Part shown: positions 16,274 through 24,989 of the stretch, piece by piece
Position numbering within the stretch: position 1 is the stretch's first letter
Layout of the letters: every line of letters begins with the position of its first letter
Origin: Paenibacillus ginsengarvi
Lineage (GTDB): Bacteria > Bacillota > Bacilli > Paenibacillales > NBRC-103111
Reading direction: 5' to 3'
DNA length: 64,000 bases
Assembly (NCBI RefSeq): GCF_003626695.1
Contig: NZ_RBAH01000011.1
Span: 1 to 64,000, forward strand
Notes under the pieces: model-generated
Seen by the model: the letters and a program-made list of their open reading frames with translations, nothing else
What the model was told of the DNA's origin: nothing
Databases searched by the model: none
Program-made: the position numbers and the translations under genes

Positions 16274-16780
16274 TTACAATTGTTTAATGCCTACATACTT
16301 GCCATTCAACCTGAAAAACCAGAAAATACCGTACCCCAGCAGGCCTCCAGAGGTATTCAGGATCAGATCATCCACATCGAAATTTCCGATGGAGAAAAAG
16401 ACCTGCAAGCATTCCAGAAGTAAGCTGATTCCCAGTGATCGGATAAATACTCCACTAAGCGAAATCATTTTGCTTTTAGACAATATTACAATAAAAATTC
16501 CATACGGTATGAATGCCAAGATATTCCCAAACAAATTGATTACTTCATGGCTTGACGGACTTAGAACGGTATCGGAAATTGTTTTAAACGGTATAAAATT
16601 ACCATACAGCATCCGGTGCATACTATACTCAGGTTTTTCCAGATTTTTCTGCAGTCGATACCACAGAAAATCCATATCAATCGAGCCGTACTTAAATAAA
16701 ATGATTCTAAATAAGGTGAACATATACAAGGCAAACAGTCCTGGCACCACAATGCGATTCAGTAGTTTCGTTAGTTTCAT
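16274..16780 (-). CDS. VanZ-like membrane protein
   Basis: GAGGACGAG precedes the ATG. The 168-residue protein has about four hydrophobic segments: VPGLFALYMFTLFRIILF at the N-terminus, INLFGNILAFIPYGIFIVIL in the middle, and two near the C-terminus. The VanZ signature FGNILAFIPYG is followed by LLLECLQVFFSIGNFDVDDL and LNTSGGLLGYGI. VanZ-family proteins are integral membrane proteins linked in one case to low-level teicoplanin resistance; most members have no known role. It stands alone. Confidence 0.88.
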   Translation of the reverse strand: MKLTKLLNRIVVPGLFALYMFTLFRIILFKYGSIDMDFLWYRLQKNLEKPEYSMHRMLYGNFIPFKTISDTVLSPSSHEVINLFGNILAFIPYGIFIVILSKSKMISLSGVFIRSLGISLLLECLQVFFSIGNFDVDDLILNTSGGLLGYGIFWFFRLNGKYVGIKQL

Positions 16781-17187
16781 TTTTCTCGTCCTCGTTTTGA
16801 GTCATGAAGGATCGTGCTATTATCGAGGCTATCGTTTGCAAGCTCCGGCTTCTGATGGTGGGCTTCATAACTGAGCAGCAAATGGAGAATACTCCAAAAA
16901 ACACTTCTTCATTTCAGTTTCATTCTTACCTCTTCCAATAAGGATAAGGAAAACTGTTTAATAAAAAGTCGGGTATTTATAAAATTTTTTCTTAAATTTC
17001 ATGAATGTTTGTGCAGGTAATCGCACTTCAAAGACCGTTCGAATCAAACAAATCGAGCCTGTGCCACCGCAGCTGCTGAATCAAGATTGCAGTTGATATC
17101 TAAAAATGGGCCGTCCTATCCATAACTTGAAGTTGGTTTTGAATCGGAAATACAAGCACGGGATTTTAGAATTTTTATTGCGCTAAG
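16781..17187. other. Intergenic stretch without a recognised gene
   Basis: About 400 bp of AT-rich DNA upstream of the VanZ gene. Short open frames on both strands lack ribosome binding sites and protein-like composition. I see no structured RNA or promoter that I can defend. Confidence 0.5.
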
Positions 17188-17265
17188 CTGCCCGTTACTT
17201 CAATGAACATCAATGGGGAGCTGTCCTTTTGGCAGCTCTACGCTATCGTCTTCGTTAGCGCAACG
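17188..17265. repeat. Dispersed CCGTTAG hairpin repeat, copy F
   Basis: CTGCCCGTTACTTCAAT, a GGGAGCTGTCC ... GGCAGCTC stem, then GCTATCGTCTTCGTTAGCGC. It is nearly identical in plan to copy C. A partial right end (TTATCGTCTCCGTTAACG) follows at 17408-17425. Confidence 0.7.
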
Positions 17266-17483
17266 CAGCCTTGGTTATCCTAAACAAAAAAAAGCAACCG
17301 TTTCCAGTCGCCATATTATTACACAGGTTTACATTTTATTTAAGCTGTACCTCATCGCCGGGCTCACCTGTCTACCGTATGGGGAGCATATTAACTGACA
17401 TATTCAGTTATCGTCTCCGTTAACGGAATGCCCTTATCGTCCTTGGCCCCAATTACCGCCGTTTGCTTACTTCTTAAAACAGA

Positions 17484-17640
17484 TCATCCAGAATTTCCGA
17501 GATCTGCAACTACACATACGACCGGCAACGGGACCATATCCCCAATCACGTTCGGTTTGACATTGAAGCCGGCGCTAAGCAAATTATAGACAGTTCGTTC
17601 CACTACTTCTCCGACTTTTTCTTTAGTTGGCGGTTGATTA
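17484..17640 (-). pseudogene. Gene fragment abutting the IS605-type right end
   Basis: About 50 codons in frame (LNQPPTKEKVGEVVERTVYN, then AGFNVKPNVIGDMVPLPVV) ending at 17484. The frame begins exactly where the insertion element's right end stops, so the element may have cut the gene. The sequence beyond the other end of the element does not continue this frame. No family is recognised. Confidence 0.4.
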
Positions 17641-17760
17641 AGTGACGACTCCTCACGGCTTAAGCCGTGGGCTTCTCGAATCATCGAGACTCGTAACCTC
17701 GTCCCTCCCCGAAGGCTCCGTCCGAGCCTAGTCTTCCTTTGTGCGGTTACGAGACTTGCC
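17638..17760 (-). ncRNA. Candidate omega-RNA region at the tnpB 3' end
   Basis: In TnpB systems the guide RNA overlaps the 3' end of tnpB and runs to the element's right end. Here the minus strand after the stop is stem-rich (CTCGGACGGAGCC, CGTAACCG/CGAGGTTACG, then CACGGCTTAAGCCGTG). The guide would be the bases just outside the right end near 17637. Inferred from position and family knowledge only. Confidence 0.45.
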
Positions 17761-18835
17761 GCTTCGCGCGCGCCAGGATATTGATCGCCGCATTCACATC
17801 CCGATCTAACGTTGTACCGCATTGCTTACAGCGATGGATACGTTCGGCCAGCGTTTTCTTCACGATGTGATGGCATGTGGAGCAACACTGCGATGTATAG
17901 CGCGGATCGACACGCACCACTTGACGACCGGCGCTTTCAGCCTTGTACGTCACGAATTGTACGAGTCCGCTCCACCCTGTATCCGCAATGCTTTTGGCAA
18001 GCTTATGGTTTCTCACCATCCCTTGCACGTTCAGTTCTTCGAAAGCGATCAGGTCGTAGCGGTTCACTAGCGTCCTGCTGACTTGGTGCGCGTAATCTTT
18101 GCGCTGGTTCGCCACACGTTCATGCTGCCGCGCAAGCGTCAGGACCGCTTTGCGTCTGCGGCTCGAACCGCGCTGTTTTCTGGACACCGCCTTTTGTTGC
18201 CGCTTCAGCTTCGCCTCGCTTTTGCGCAGAGGCTTCGGCGCTTCAAAAATAGATCCGTCTGAGGTTGCCGCGAGCTGCCTGACGCCAAGATCTACGCCTG
18301 CTTGACGGTTGGTTTGGGGAAGCGGCTCCGCTTCGATTTCGCAAGACAGACAAGCGTAATATCGACCGTTTTTACCTGTAATCGTACAGGTTTTGATCGC
18401 CCCTCGCGGCTGCCGATGCAATTGGATTCGTACAGGGCCGATCTTGGAGAGTTCGAGACGCGTTCCCTCCAAAGCAAATCCGCTTTGCGGATAGGTGAAC
18501 GAATCGTAGCGGCTTTGCGGCTTGAAGCGTGGGAACCCCGCCTTTTCGCCGCTCTTGACGCGGCGATAGAAGGCTTGGTACGCCTTGTCGAGCCGCCTGG
18601 CGACATCTTGCAGCACCTGGGCGTGTACGTCTTTCAACGCCGGAATATGCTGTTTGCGCTCTCGGAACGTATTCGCTTGCTGGCCGTAGGTTGGCGCCTT
18701 ACCTTCAGTTTTGTAAGCGTGAATTCGTTCAGCGAGCAAACGATTATACAGCAAGCGGCAGCGTTCGAGTATGCAGCGAATCTTTTCTTGTTGCTCGCTT
18801 GTAGGATACAATCGGAACTTGTACGTTCTTAACAA
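17747..18835 (-). CDS. tnpB: TnpB RNA-guided nuclease, apparently intact
   Basis: The TTG at 18835 follows AGGAGGTGA, giving 362 residues and the typical start LLRTYKFRLYPTSEQQ. The RuvC-like active site is complete: D in GVDLGVRQLA near residue 182, E in IAFEELNVQG near 266, and D in DRDVNAAINIL near 345. The zinc finger QCCSTCHHIVKK ... RCKQCG lies before the last acidic motif. The arginine-rich bridge (RKQRGSSRRRKAVL) is present. TnpB proteins cut DNA guided by omega-RNA and help the element persist. A 150-bp fragment of a near-identical copy lies at 22211. Confidence 0.93.
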   Translation of the reverse strand: MLRTYKFRLYPTSEQQEKIRCILERCRLLYNRLLAERIHAYKTEGKAPTYGQQANTFRERKQHIPALKDVHAQVLQDVARRLDKAYQAFYRRVKSGEKAGFPRFKPQSRYDSFTYPQSGFALEGTRLELSKIGPVRIQLHRQPRGAIKTCTITGKNGRYYACLSCEIEAEPLPQTNRQAGVDLGVRQLAATSDGSIFEAPKPLRKSEAKLKRQQKAVSRKQRGSSRRRKAVLTLARQHERVANQRKDYAHQVSRTLVNRYDLIAFEELNVQGMVRNHKLAKSIADTGWSGLVQFVTYKAESAGRQVVRVDPRYTSQCCSTCHHIVKKTLAERIHRCKQCGTTLDRDVNAAINILARAKRQVS

Positions 18836-19014
18836 GACCTTCACCTCCTGTATACAGGATACCACAGGTGAAGGAACTAATGTTCGTATTTTTTGTCGAA
18901 TGCTTGAGGCGGCTATAGCCGCCCCACATCCGAAGGCCTTATATCCCAACGCCTGAAGGTGTGGGTTTTACGGCCTGTTCTATAAATAATAAAACAGATC
19001 TTTTTTATCGCAAA

Positions 19015-19524
19015 TTACTTCTGGCTAGCTAGGTAGTCAGCGAGTTGATCGAATGTACCTTCGAGGCCTTGTTGAAGCATTGGTGCCATGCCCTCATAGA
19101 CCGCTTGCTCCTCAGCGGATGCGTTCAAAGGGCCGCCTTTGAGCGTCAGGGTAGTTATCCCTTCTTTTTCTTCGAGCGTTATGATATTTATAATTTCAAG
19201 CGGCCAACCTGCGTTAAAAGATGCTCGGAGCGTGTTGCCTTGCTCATCAGAAAAAGATTGGATAAAAACCACTTTCTCCGGTGCAACAACCTCTTGATAT
19301 GCAAATTTCCCCCACATGACATGACTCCCGTCAGGAGACGTCTGACATCCTAAAAACATACCTCCTGGTCGAGCCTCCATTTTGGCGACTTCGAGGGAGA
19401 AACCTTTAGGCCCCCACCATTTCGCAAAATGTTTGGATTCCGTCCATACTTTAAAAACAAGTTCACGAGGAGCATCGAATACGCGTGTGATTGCCACTTT
19501 AAACGGGTACGGAATGTTGTTCAT
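19015..19524 (-). CDS. AHSA1/SRPBCC-domain protein
   Basis: AAGGAGGATACTC precedes the ATG. The START-like fold covers almost all 169 residues: ITRVFDAPRELVFKVWTESK at the N-terminus, FAKWWGPKGF, a GGMF turn, and the C-terminal helix LQQGLEGTFDQLADYL. This layout matches the ATPase-activator/AHSA1-like hydrophobic-ligand-binding family common next to regulators of stress genes. It is followed on the same strand by a DUF1801 gene and a TetR gene and may share their transcript. Confidence 0.9.
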   Translation of the reverse strand: MNNIPYPFKVAITRVFDAPRELVFKVWTESKHFAKWWGPKGFSLEVAKMEARPGGMFLGCQTSPDGSHVMWGKFAYQEVVAPEKVVFIQSFSDEQGNTLRASFNAGWPLEIINIITLEEKEGITTLTLKGGPLNASAEEQAVYEGMAPMLQQGLEGTFDQLADYLASQK

Positions 19525-19580
19525 GAGTATCCTCCTTATTTTGAAGGGGTGTTCATACCCCGAAAGTGTTAGCTTAGTTG

Positions 19581-19922
19581 CTATAGCGTGCTTGAAGCTT
19601 GAATCACCAGTTTTGCCAACAGCTCATAGTCAGGCGTATCCCCTTCCCGAATCTTTAGCCATTTTCGCTCGGCGGGCCCTTCGAATCCTCGAGGGAATGC
19701 AAGACCGGTTGCATTCATGATCATAAATGCAATGGCATCTTTTGATGGCGAAATAACAGCTGCATAATGTCCATCCTTTAGAAAATGGGGTTTCTTGTAC
19801 TGTATACGTTCTTCGACTTCTGGAATAGATTGATGCACCATTTGGCGCAGCCGGTTACTAACCTCGATTTGCCAAGGCTGATTAAGATTTTCGATAAATG
19901 CCGATACTTCCTCGTTCATCAT
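19581..19922 (-). CDS. DUF1801-family protein
   Basis: A 113-residue protein with the DUF1801 pattern: PWQIEVSNRLRQMVHQSIPE, then EERIQYKKPHF, and a central strand YAAVISPSKDAIAFMIM. The fold resembles YdhG/frataxin-like small proteins of unknown function. AGGAG lies upstream of two adjacent ATG codons; the first is used. Its end is close to the AHSA1 gene and its start is 4 bp from the TetR stop, consistent with an operon led by the regulator. Confidence 0.85.
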   Translation of the reverse strand: MMNEEVSAFIENLNQPWQIEVSNRLRQMVHQSIPEVEERIQYKKPHFLKDGHYAAVISPSKDAIAFMIMNATGLAFPRGFEGPAERKWLKIREGDTPDYELLAKLVIQASSTL

Positions 19923-19926
19923 CCTT

Positions 19927-20526
19927 TTACAGCTCCTTTTCTATAGTTAGGGACCTGACGAAAATGTTCACGTTCTCTTGTATGAATTGTTCTAGCTCGA
20001 TACCCGGATAGTTCCCCCCGGCTTCCAAATCGTTAATAAATGCACCGTATTGAGCCATCATGAACGTGAAAGCCTGCATGGTGGGGTTCGAACAAGTTAT
20101 TTTTCCTTTCTCGCTCATCGTAATGAAGTAATCCGTCAAAAACGTCAGCAGTTGTCGAGGATGCTGTAGTCGACGTTCTTTAAAGCCGGGAATATGGACC
20201 TCATCCTTTATGGCGATCTGAATAAGCTTTCGGTCGCGGTTCATGATGTCATGATATTTTCTGCTAATGGCTAGTAGGTCAGTTTCTACCTCCCACACAA
20301 GCTGTTCGTTGAAGAGCATTCGCATCTCTTCGGCATATTGAAATCGTTCAAGGGCGGATTCGAGCAAATTTTGCTTGCTTCCGAAATGCCGAAAAAGCGT
20401 CTTTTCGCTTAAGTCGGCGGCTGAGGCGATTTCTTCCGTCGTGACACCGTTGTATCCTTTCACAGAAATCAGGTCAATCGCAGCCCGTAATAATTTTTCC
20501 GCACTCCCTTGCTTAGTTTGACGCAT
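19927..20526 (-). CDS. TetR-family transcriptional regulator
   Basis: The ATG at 20526 follows GGGAGCTG. A frame 54 bases longer exists but would run through the palindrome at 20562, so the shorter start is preferred. The N-terminal helix-turn-helix is classical: LLRAAIDLISVKGYNGVTTE, then EEIASAADLSEKTLFRHFGS. The C-terminal half is a helical ligand-binding domain of no assigned type. It probably autoregulates and controls the downstream DUF1801 and AHSA1 genes. Confidence 0.93.
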   Translation of the reverse strand: MRQTKQGSAEKLLRAAIDLISVKGYNGVTTEEIASAADLSEKTLFRHFGSKQNLLESALERFQYAEEMRMLFNEQLVWEVETDLLAISRKYHDIMNRDRKLIQIAIKDEVHIPGFKERRLQHPRQLLTFLTDYFITMSEKGKITCSNPTMQAFTFMMAQYGAFINDLEAGGNYPGIELEQFIQENVNIFVRSLTIEKEL

Positions 20527-20561
20527 GATCAGCTCCCTTTCTATAAGATACAGATAATGTC

Positions 20562-20579
20562 TGTCAGTGGTGACTGACA
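20562..20579. promoter_or_regulatory. TetR-type operator
   Basis: TGTCAGT GGTG ACTGACA: perfect 7-bp arms with a 4-bp spacer, 35 bp before the start codon of the TetR gene at 20526. This is the expected position for autorepression. Confidence 0.7.
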
Positions 20580-20741
20580 TTATCTTAATCCAAAATTATC
20601 CTACAGTCAAGAGACCTTCTCGATAAAATAAGTTTAACCAAAGGGCAACGGACTATGGAAAGATATGGGGGTCCTCCCCCTGTTGTTTCCTTGTTGTCCA
20701 GGTCTTCTACGGGCCCCTTTTAATATCTTTCATTATTTACA

Positions 20742-20771
20742 TTGACTGAACATTCAGTCATAAAATATAAT
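20742..20771 (+). promoter_or_regulatory. Promoter with embedded palindrome, for hydrolase-TetR operon
   Basis: TTGACT (20742-20747), 18 bp, TATAAT (20766-20771). TGACTGA ACAT TCAGTCA (20743-20760) overlaps the -35 box and spacer, so bound repressor would block RNA polymerase. The palindrome is close in form to FadR-like TetR operators (TGAATGA...TCATTCA). Confidence 0.8.
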
Positions 20772-20815
20772 AGGGATGCAAGCTATAATTTTGCCATTTG
20801 GAGGAGGAGATTGGC

Positions 20816-21601
20816 ATGGATCTTTTTTACGAAGTTCAAGGAGAAGGCTCGCCGATTGTCATGATTCACAGCCCCGGCGTCGATTCGAGAGAGTGGAAGT
20901 ATGTCGCGCCGATTTTGTCACAATCGAACAAAGTCATTACCTTCGACGGCCGGGGGACCGGACGCTCACCTGCTCCGCAAGAACCGACCAGCCTTGTGAA
21001 CGATTTGCGGAAACTTCTCGAACATGTGGGTATCGATCGAGTCACACTAGTCGGCCATTCCATGGGCGGGCAGGCGGCGACGGATTTTACGCTATCGCAT
21101 CCTTCGATGGTTGATCGGCTTGTATTAATTGCGCCTTCGTTAACGGGCTTCCCCTTTTCCAAGGAATTTACCGACTGGATGACGTCCGTTAATGCGGCCG
21201 CCCCCGATATCGTGAAACTGGTGGAATTGTCCTTGGCCGGGCCGAATTATCGCCTCACAATGGCCGGCCCGCACCGAGATTTCCTGCGTGAAATGGCTGA
21301 ACTCTATATGACCCGAGTGTTTACCGAATGGCGAAGCTTCGAACTCCGTTGGCCCGAACCGCCGGCGATGACAAGATTGGAGGAGATCGCCGTGAAGACG
21401 TTGTTCGTTCATGGTACAATCGAATGGCCGGATATGTTCAAGATCGCCGAGCAATTCAAGCGGGTCCCTTCGATCCGATTTGTAGAAATCGAAGGGGCGG
21501 ATCACATGCTGACTTTGACCCACGCGGTAGAGCTCGCCGAACATATCCGGAAATTTGTGCAGGGAGAACTCGACTATGCCTCGAACCCGGGAAGAAAATG
21601 A
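20816..21601 (+). CDS. Alpha/beta-fold hydrolase
   Basis: The ATG at 20816 follows GGAGGAGGAGA; an earlier in-frame start at 20798 lies before this site. The fold is complete: HSPGVDSREW (oxyanion region), FDGRGTGRSPAP, the nucleophile elbow GHSMGG near residue 85, LFVHGTIEWPD before the acid residue, and the catalytic His in EGADHML. The length of 261 residues suits esterases, lactonases and haloperoxidase-like enzymes. It overlaps the next gene, a TetR regulator, by 26 bases, so the two are translationally coupled, and a palindrome lies in their promoter. Confidence 0.93.
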   Translation: MDLFYEVQGEGSPIVMIHSPGVDSREWKYVAPILSQSNKVITFDGRGTGRSPAPQEPTSLVNDLRKLLEHVGIDRVTLVGHSMGGQAATDFTLSHPSMVDRLVLIAPSLTGFPFSKEFTDWMTSVNAAAPDIVKLVELSLAGPNYRLTMAGPHRDFLREMAELYMTRVFTEWRSFELRWPEPPAMTRLEEIAVKTLFVHGTIEWPDMFKIAEQFKRVPSIRFVEIEGADHMLTLTHAVELAEHIRKFVQGELDYASNPGRK

Positions 21602-22160
21602 ACGAATTCGTCAAGCCGCCAAGGAAAATATTCGCACGTCGGCGATGGAGATGTTTATCGAACGTGGGTACCACGATGCTTCGATCGACGATGTAGCGAA
21701 ACAGGCCGGCGTCTCCAAAGGCTTGATGTACAATTATTACAAAGGAAAAGAAGAGCTTCTTGCGGAGATGGTACAGTTCCGGATCGACGAAATTAGCCGG
21801 GTGATGGAGGCGGCTTCCGCGCTCGATTCGCCGGCCGATCAACTGAAACATATTGTCGAAGGCGCGCTCGATAACGTCAAGAAGCGTCCTCAGGTATATC
21901 GTTTTTATCTGCATTTGCAAACCCAGCCGGAACAAGACAAGGTACTGTCCAAATACAGTCAAATGCTCAACGAGGCGATGGCCAAGCAATTCAAAGTACA
22001 GTGCGGGATGTTCGCCGGACTTGGGGCCGCAGACGAGCAATTAAGGTCTCTATACTTCTCTTCTACGCTTCATGGAGCCATGCTGATGATATCCACTTAC
22101 CCTGACGGTTACCCGGTCGACGAAATAAAAGAGCAGATCATCAAACAATTTTGTACTTGA
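21576..22160 (+). CDS. TetR-family regulator of the hydrolase operon
   Basis: The ATG at 21576 follows GGGAGAACT and lies inside the end of the hydrolase gene. The N-terminal domain carries AMEMFIERGYHDASIDDVAK and QAGVSKGLMYNYYKGKEELL, a typical TetR recognition helix. The remaining 140 residues form the inducer-binding dimer domain. By position it should repress its own operon through the palindrome at 20743. Confidence 0.93.
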   Translation: MPRTREENERIRQAAKENIRTSAMEMFIERGYHDASIDDVAKQAGVSKGLMYNYYKGKEELLAEMVQFRIDEISRVMEAASALDSPADQLKHIVEGALDNVKKRPQVYRFYLHLQTQPEQDKVLSKYSQMLNEAMAKQFKVQCGMFAGLGAADEQLRSLYFSSTLHGAMLMISTYPDGYPVDEIKEQIIKQFCT

Positions 22161-22210
22161 TCGTTATGCTAGGCTCGGGAATTCCGCAGTCGACAAAATG
22201 AGATACATAT

Positions 22211-22370
22211 GACTCCAACTGCCGCGCAAGCGTCAGGACCGCTTTGCGTCTGCGGCTCGAACCGCGCTGTTTTCTGGACACCACCTTTTGTTGCCCTTTC
22301 AGCTTCGCCTCGCTTTTGCGCGGATGCTTCGGCGCTTCAAACATAGATCCGTCCGAGGTTGCCTCGAAAA
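22211..22370 (-). pseudogene. tnpB: tnpB fragment
   Basis: About 50 codons (EATSDGSMFEAPK ... KQRGSSRRRKAVLTLARQ) nearly identical to the middle of the intact tnpB at 17747. Both ends stop abruptly, and the flanking codons do not match TnpB. It shows that a second copy was once here or that part of the element was copied in. Confidence 0.85.
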
Positions 22371-22420
22371 CTATTAGCTGGTTTTAGTTGATGGAATCAC
22401 CGCTGTAAATAATGCCTCGC

Positions 22421-22963
22421 TTATTTCCTTTGAGAGGCATAGAGAAACCGACAGTAACCAATTTCAGCAGCATTCTTCATCAGTTCAATATTTAGCCATG
22501 CTGCAAGCTCATGAAATGGCCTATCGATGAAAGGCCATTTCGTTCGTTCGCTAGAAAGAAATTCATCGTCCGATAACTCAGCCACTGCTGCTTCCCATTT
22601 ATCGCGCAAATGGATTATTGTTTTCCTCGTTTCTTCTATGTTGCCAGGACAGCTAACATTTTCACGAGTTAGAGTTCCATCACCAAAAGAATGGTCAAGA
22701 ACCATTGACCACCAGAACGTAATATGCCATGTTAACCACGCTATATTGGCTGGTCCAATATCGTATTCCTCTGATTCTGGCCAATCCGCACGCCATACTC
22801 CCGATTCATCAAAAACATGAAGTCCTTTTAAAGCAGGTCGCCAGTGGTACTCATCGTCTTTAAGGCCTGTAAAATGCAACTCAAGTAATTGCCATGAGAT
22901 TTGTAACTGGAAGTTTATTGTATCACGGATGTTGCTTGCTGAGTTTTGAATACTATCATTCAT
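22421..22963 (-). CDS. DinB-superfamily protein
   Basis: The ATG at 22963 follows GGAGGAAAG at 9 nt. The helical bundle has QLQISWQLLELHFTGLKDDE, the metal-site helix IAWLTWHITFWWSMVLDH, and a C-terminal helix beginning RPFHELAAWLNIELMKNAAE in which the final His lies. DinB-like proteins are stress-linked metal-binding proteins of mostly unknown substrate. It is single, and a second DinB protein is at 11749. Confidence 0.85.
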   Translation of the reverse strand: MNDSIQNSASNIRDTINFQLQISWQLLELHFTGLKDDEYHWRPALKGLHVFDESGVWRADWPESEEYDIGPANIAWLTWHITFWWSMVLDHSFGDGTLTRENVSCPGNIEETRKTIIHLRDKWEAAVAELSDDEFLSSERTKWPFIDRPFHELAAWLNIELMKNAAEIGYCRFLYASQRK

Positions 22964-23289
22964 TTTCACTTTCCTCCAAAGGCTAGTTAATAATAAAACA
23001 TCTATCTATTATGTTTGCTTATTAACTAACACTTTACTATAACATCTACCAGTAAACAACGTTTTGTCCTAAACAAACATTAGTTTAATTTGTCACTATT
23101 TCGAAGCGGCCTTCCAAGCAAAGAAATGATTAGCGATCTAGCCCTTCATTTAACTTTGCTATCTTTACTAATCATAGTCGCGCTCCTCTCATCCAACTTG
23201 ATCCAATCCTCTTCTGGAACGGCAAAAGAGGAGAGGAAGCAGACCGCTGCCTGCCCCCTTCTTTCATCCTTTCGATCAACGATTCGCAG
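22964..23289. other. Intergenic stretch without an intact gene
   Basis: AT-rich DNA upstream of the DinB gene merges into the decayed 3' part of the sigma-factor pseudogene. I see no RNA gene or promoter I can support. Confidence 0.4.
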
Positions 23290-23754
23290 CCTTATTGGGA
23301 TCTTGCCACACATGAAACCTGTTGCGAAATGAAATAAAATAAGGATCGTCCGATTCATTTCATCCAGCTTGTTTAATACTTCCTATACGTCTGTCTGAAT
23401 TTCACTTGCTTCCACTTTTTCTATCGGTGTTTGTTGAACGGAGAAGTCCAGTTTGCTTGGCGTCATTTTTTCCTTATTTACTTTTCTGATGTAATCAATG
23501 CTTTTCCTCTTGGCAATAGAGTACAGCCAACTACCAAACTTCTCAGGCTGCTGAAGCTTAGAGATTTGATTAGACGCTTTCAAAAAAGTTTCCTGTGCTA
23601 TATCCTGCGCGGCGTGAAAATCTTTTGTGACACCATAAGCTACGGAGCAAACGGCTTTTGAGTATTTATTCACCAGCTCCGCGAAAGCAAGTATATCGCC
23701 ATTGCGGGCTTTATCTACGTATTCAAAATCCTGCCGATCCGACCTGCGCTTTTC
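23290..23754 (-). pseudogene. ECF sigma factor, broken
   Basis: Sigma region 2 reads clearly (DKARNGDILAFAELVNKYSK, then DIAQETFLKASNQISKL and KFGSWLYSIAKRKSIDYIRK). The frame has no ATG, GTG or TTG at the proper start and an in-frame TAA lies just before it. After the linker an in-frame TAG at 23380-23382 interrupts the gene. The start of region 4 (LNKLDEMNRTILILFHFATG) follows in the same frame and then decays. Missing start, nonsense codon and lost region 4 together indicate a pseudogene. Confidence 0.75.
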
Positions 23755-23828
23755 TTATAAGCGAAAAAGCCTGATTCCAGTTAAGATATCAGGTCTTCCC
23801 GTTTTTCTCGGTTATGGTGCAACTCGCT

Positions 23829-24563
23829 TTATCTCGACATATAAGTATCGACTAGCTTCTCAAGTGCCGGTCGAACCGCGCCCTCGTAGAGACCACCGTG
23901 ATAGCAGTAGAGTCTCTTGATGTCGTATGCCAAAAGACGGCGAACGGATTGAACCGCCGCTTCCAGGTCCAAGGTGAATTGGGGATTGGCTATGTCCAAC
24001 ACGCCGTTCTCGATAACGACGGCATCACCGGCTACCAGCGTTTTACTGTGGGGGAGGTACATTGAGATGTGCCCCGGTGTATGTCCCGGCGTGTGAATGA
24101 TCTCAATGCCACCGCACAACGGTAGCAGCTCCTTGTCACTCACCAATTGATCGACAGGAACGCGCTCGATCGTTTGTAGGAAGTGAACAAATTGTTCCGC
24201 CTGAGCCAATTCGTGCACCGGTAACGACGCAAGCGTGCTTTCGGCTTGAGCCAGCCGCAAAGATTTCTTTGTTCCGCCAATGTACGGGGCCTCAATTTCA
24301 TGTGAAATGACTTCGATATGCGGATAGGACCGCTTCAATGCGGCCAACGATCCGATATGGTCCATATCGTCATGTGTCACGATTATAGTCGTGATTGTAT
24401 CGAGATCAACGTTCGAGCGGCTCGCGGCTTCACGAATGCGATCTATAAAATCTGGATACCCGCAATCAATGAGAATGGTATGCTTCTCGTCCTTGAGAAG
24501 CACCGGCATAATCGTCTGAAGCTGTCCGTTAAATTGGAACTCGATATCCAAAGCATGAATCAT
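23829..24563 (-). CDS. Metallo-beta-lactamase-fold hydrolase (lactonase/glyoxalase II-like)
   Basis: The ATG at 24563 follows AGGAGGAGG at 9 nt. The metal site reads THDDMDHIG, a common variant of H-x-H-x-D-H in which the second His is Asp. Further ligands are TPGHTPGH near residue 155, AGDAV near 178 and YCYHGG near the C-terminus. The protein is 244 residues with no signal peptide. Such enzymes include quorum-quenching lactonases and glyoxalase II-like hydrolases; the exact substrate is unknown. It is single. Confidence 0.9.
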   Translation of the reverse strand: MIHALDIEFQFNGQLQTIMPVLLKDEKHTILIDCGYPDFIDRIREAASRSNVDLDTITTIIVTHDDMDHIGSLAALKRSYPHIEVISHEIEAPYIGGTKKSLRLAQAESTLASLPVHELAQAEQFVHFLQTIERVPVDQLVSDKELLPLCGGIEIIHTPGHTPGHISMYLPHSKTLVAGDAVVIENGVLDIANPQFTLDLEAAVQSVRRLLAYDIKRLYCYHGGLYEGAVRPALEKLVDTYMSR

Positions 24564-24651
24564 GTCGTAAGTCCTCCTCCTAGCCATTCATCTTGAGCCA
24601 GCGGGATCTTATGAAATAAAAAAGAGACCAGTATGACGGCTAGTCCCCTCC

Positions 24652-24894
24652 TTATGTCCACCCCCAGAAAAAACCGTCCCGATCCCAAGCGGCTTTTCCG
24701 CTGTGGAGCTTTTTGAAAATTTTCTTTACATTCTTATCAATAGACGCATTCCCGTTCTCATTCACGTAAATAAACTGCTGTCCGAAATGTGTACGAATGT
24801 AGTTCACGGCCTCCTCCTGGTACAGAATTCCCGCAAACCTCACCTTCTCCAGCATCCATTCGGCCACCTGCTCGGCTGTTGCGTTCATGGTCAT
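24652..24894 (-). CDS. Small conserved protein (DUF6953-like)
   Basis: An 80-residue acidic/basic helical protein: EQVAEWMLEKVRFAGILYQE, then VNYIRTHFGQQFIYVNENGN, and a Trp-rich end (AAWDRDGFFWGWT). This matches the pattern of a small Bacillales family of unknown function. AGGATGATGAG precedes the ATG. It is single. Confidence 0.7.
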   Translation of the reverse strand: MTMNATAEQVAEWMLEKVRFAGILYQEEAVNYIRTHFGQQFIYVNENGNASIDKNVKKIFKKLHSGKAAWDRDGFFWGWT

Positions 24895-24989
24895 CTCATC
24901 ATCCTACCGATCGAAAAAGTTGTCTATCTTGATCTGCTTCATCTTTAATTATAACAACAAATAGTACCAAAGCCATAACGGCATTCACT

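Larger units (their letters stand above)
17638..18980 (-). mobile_element. IS200/IS605-superfamily element carrying only tnpB (IS1341 type)
   Basis: A tnpB gene is flanked on the right by an imperfect-ended hairpin around CACGGCTTAAGCCGTG (17654-17669), the usual IS605 right-end structure, and on the left by GGCGGCTATAGCCGCC (18908-18923). There is no tnpA, so mobility would require a TnpA acting in trans. Ends are approximate; such elements lack terminal inverted repeats and target duplications. Confidence 0.75.
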
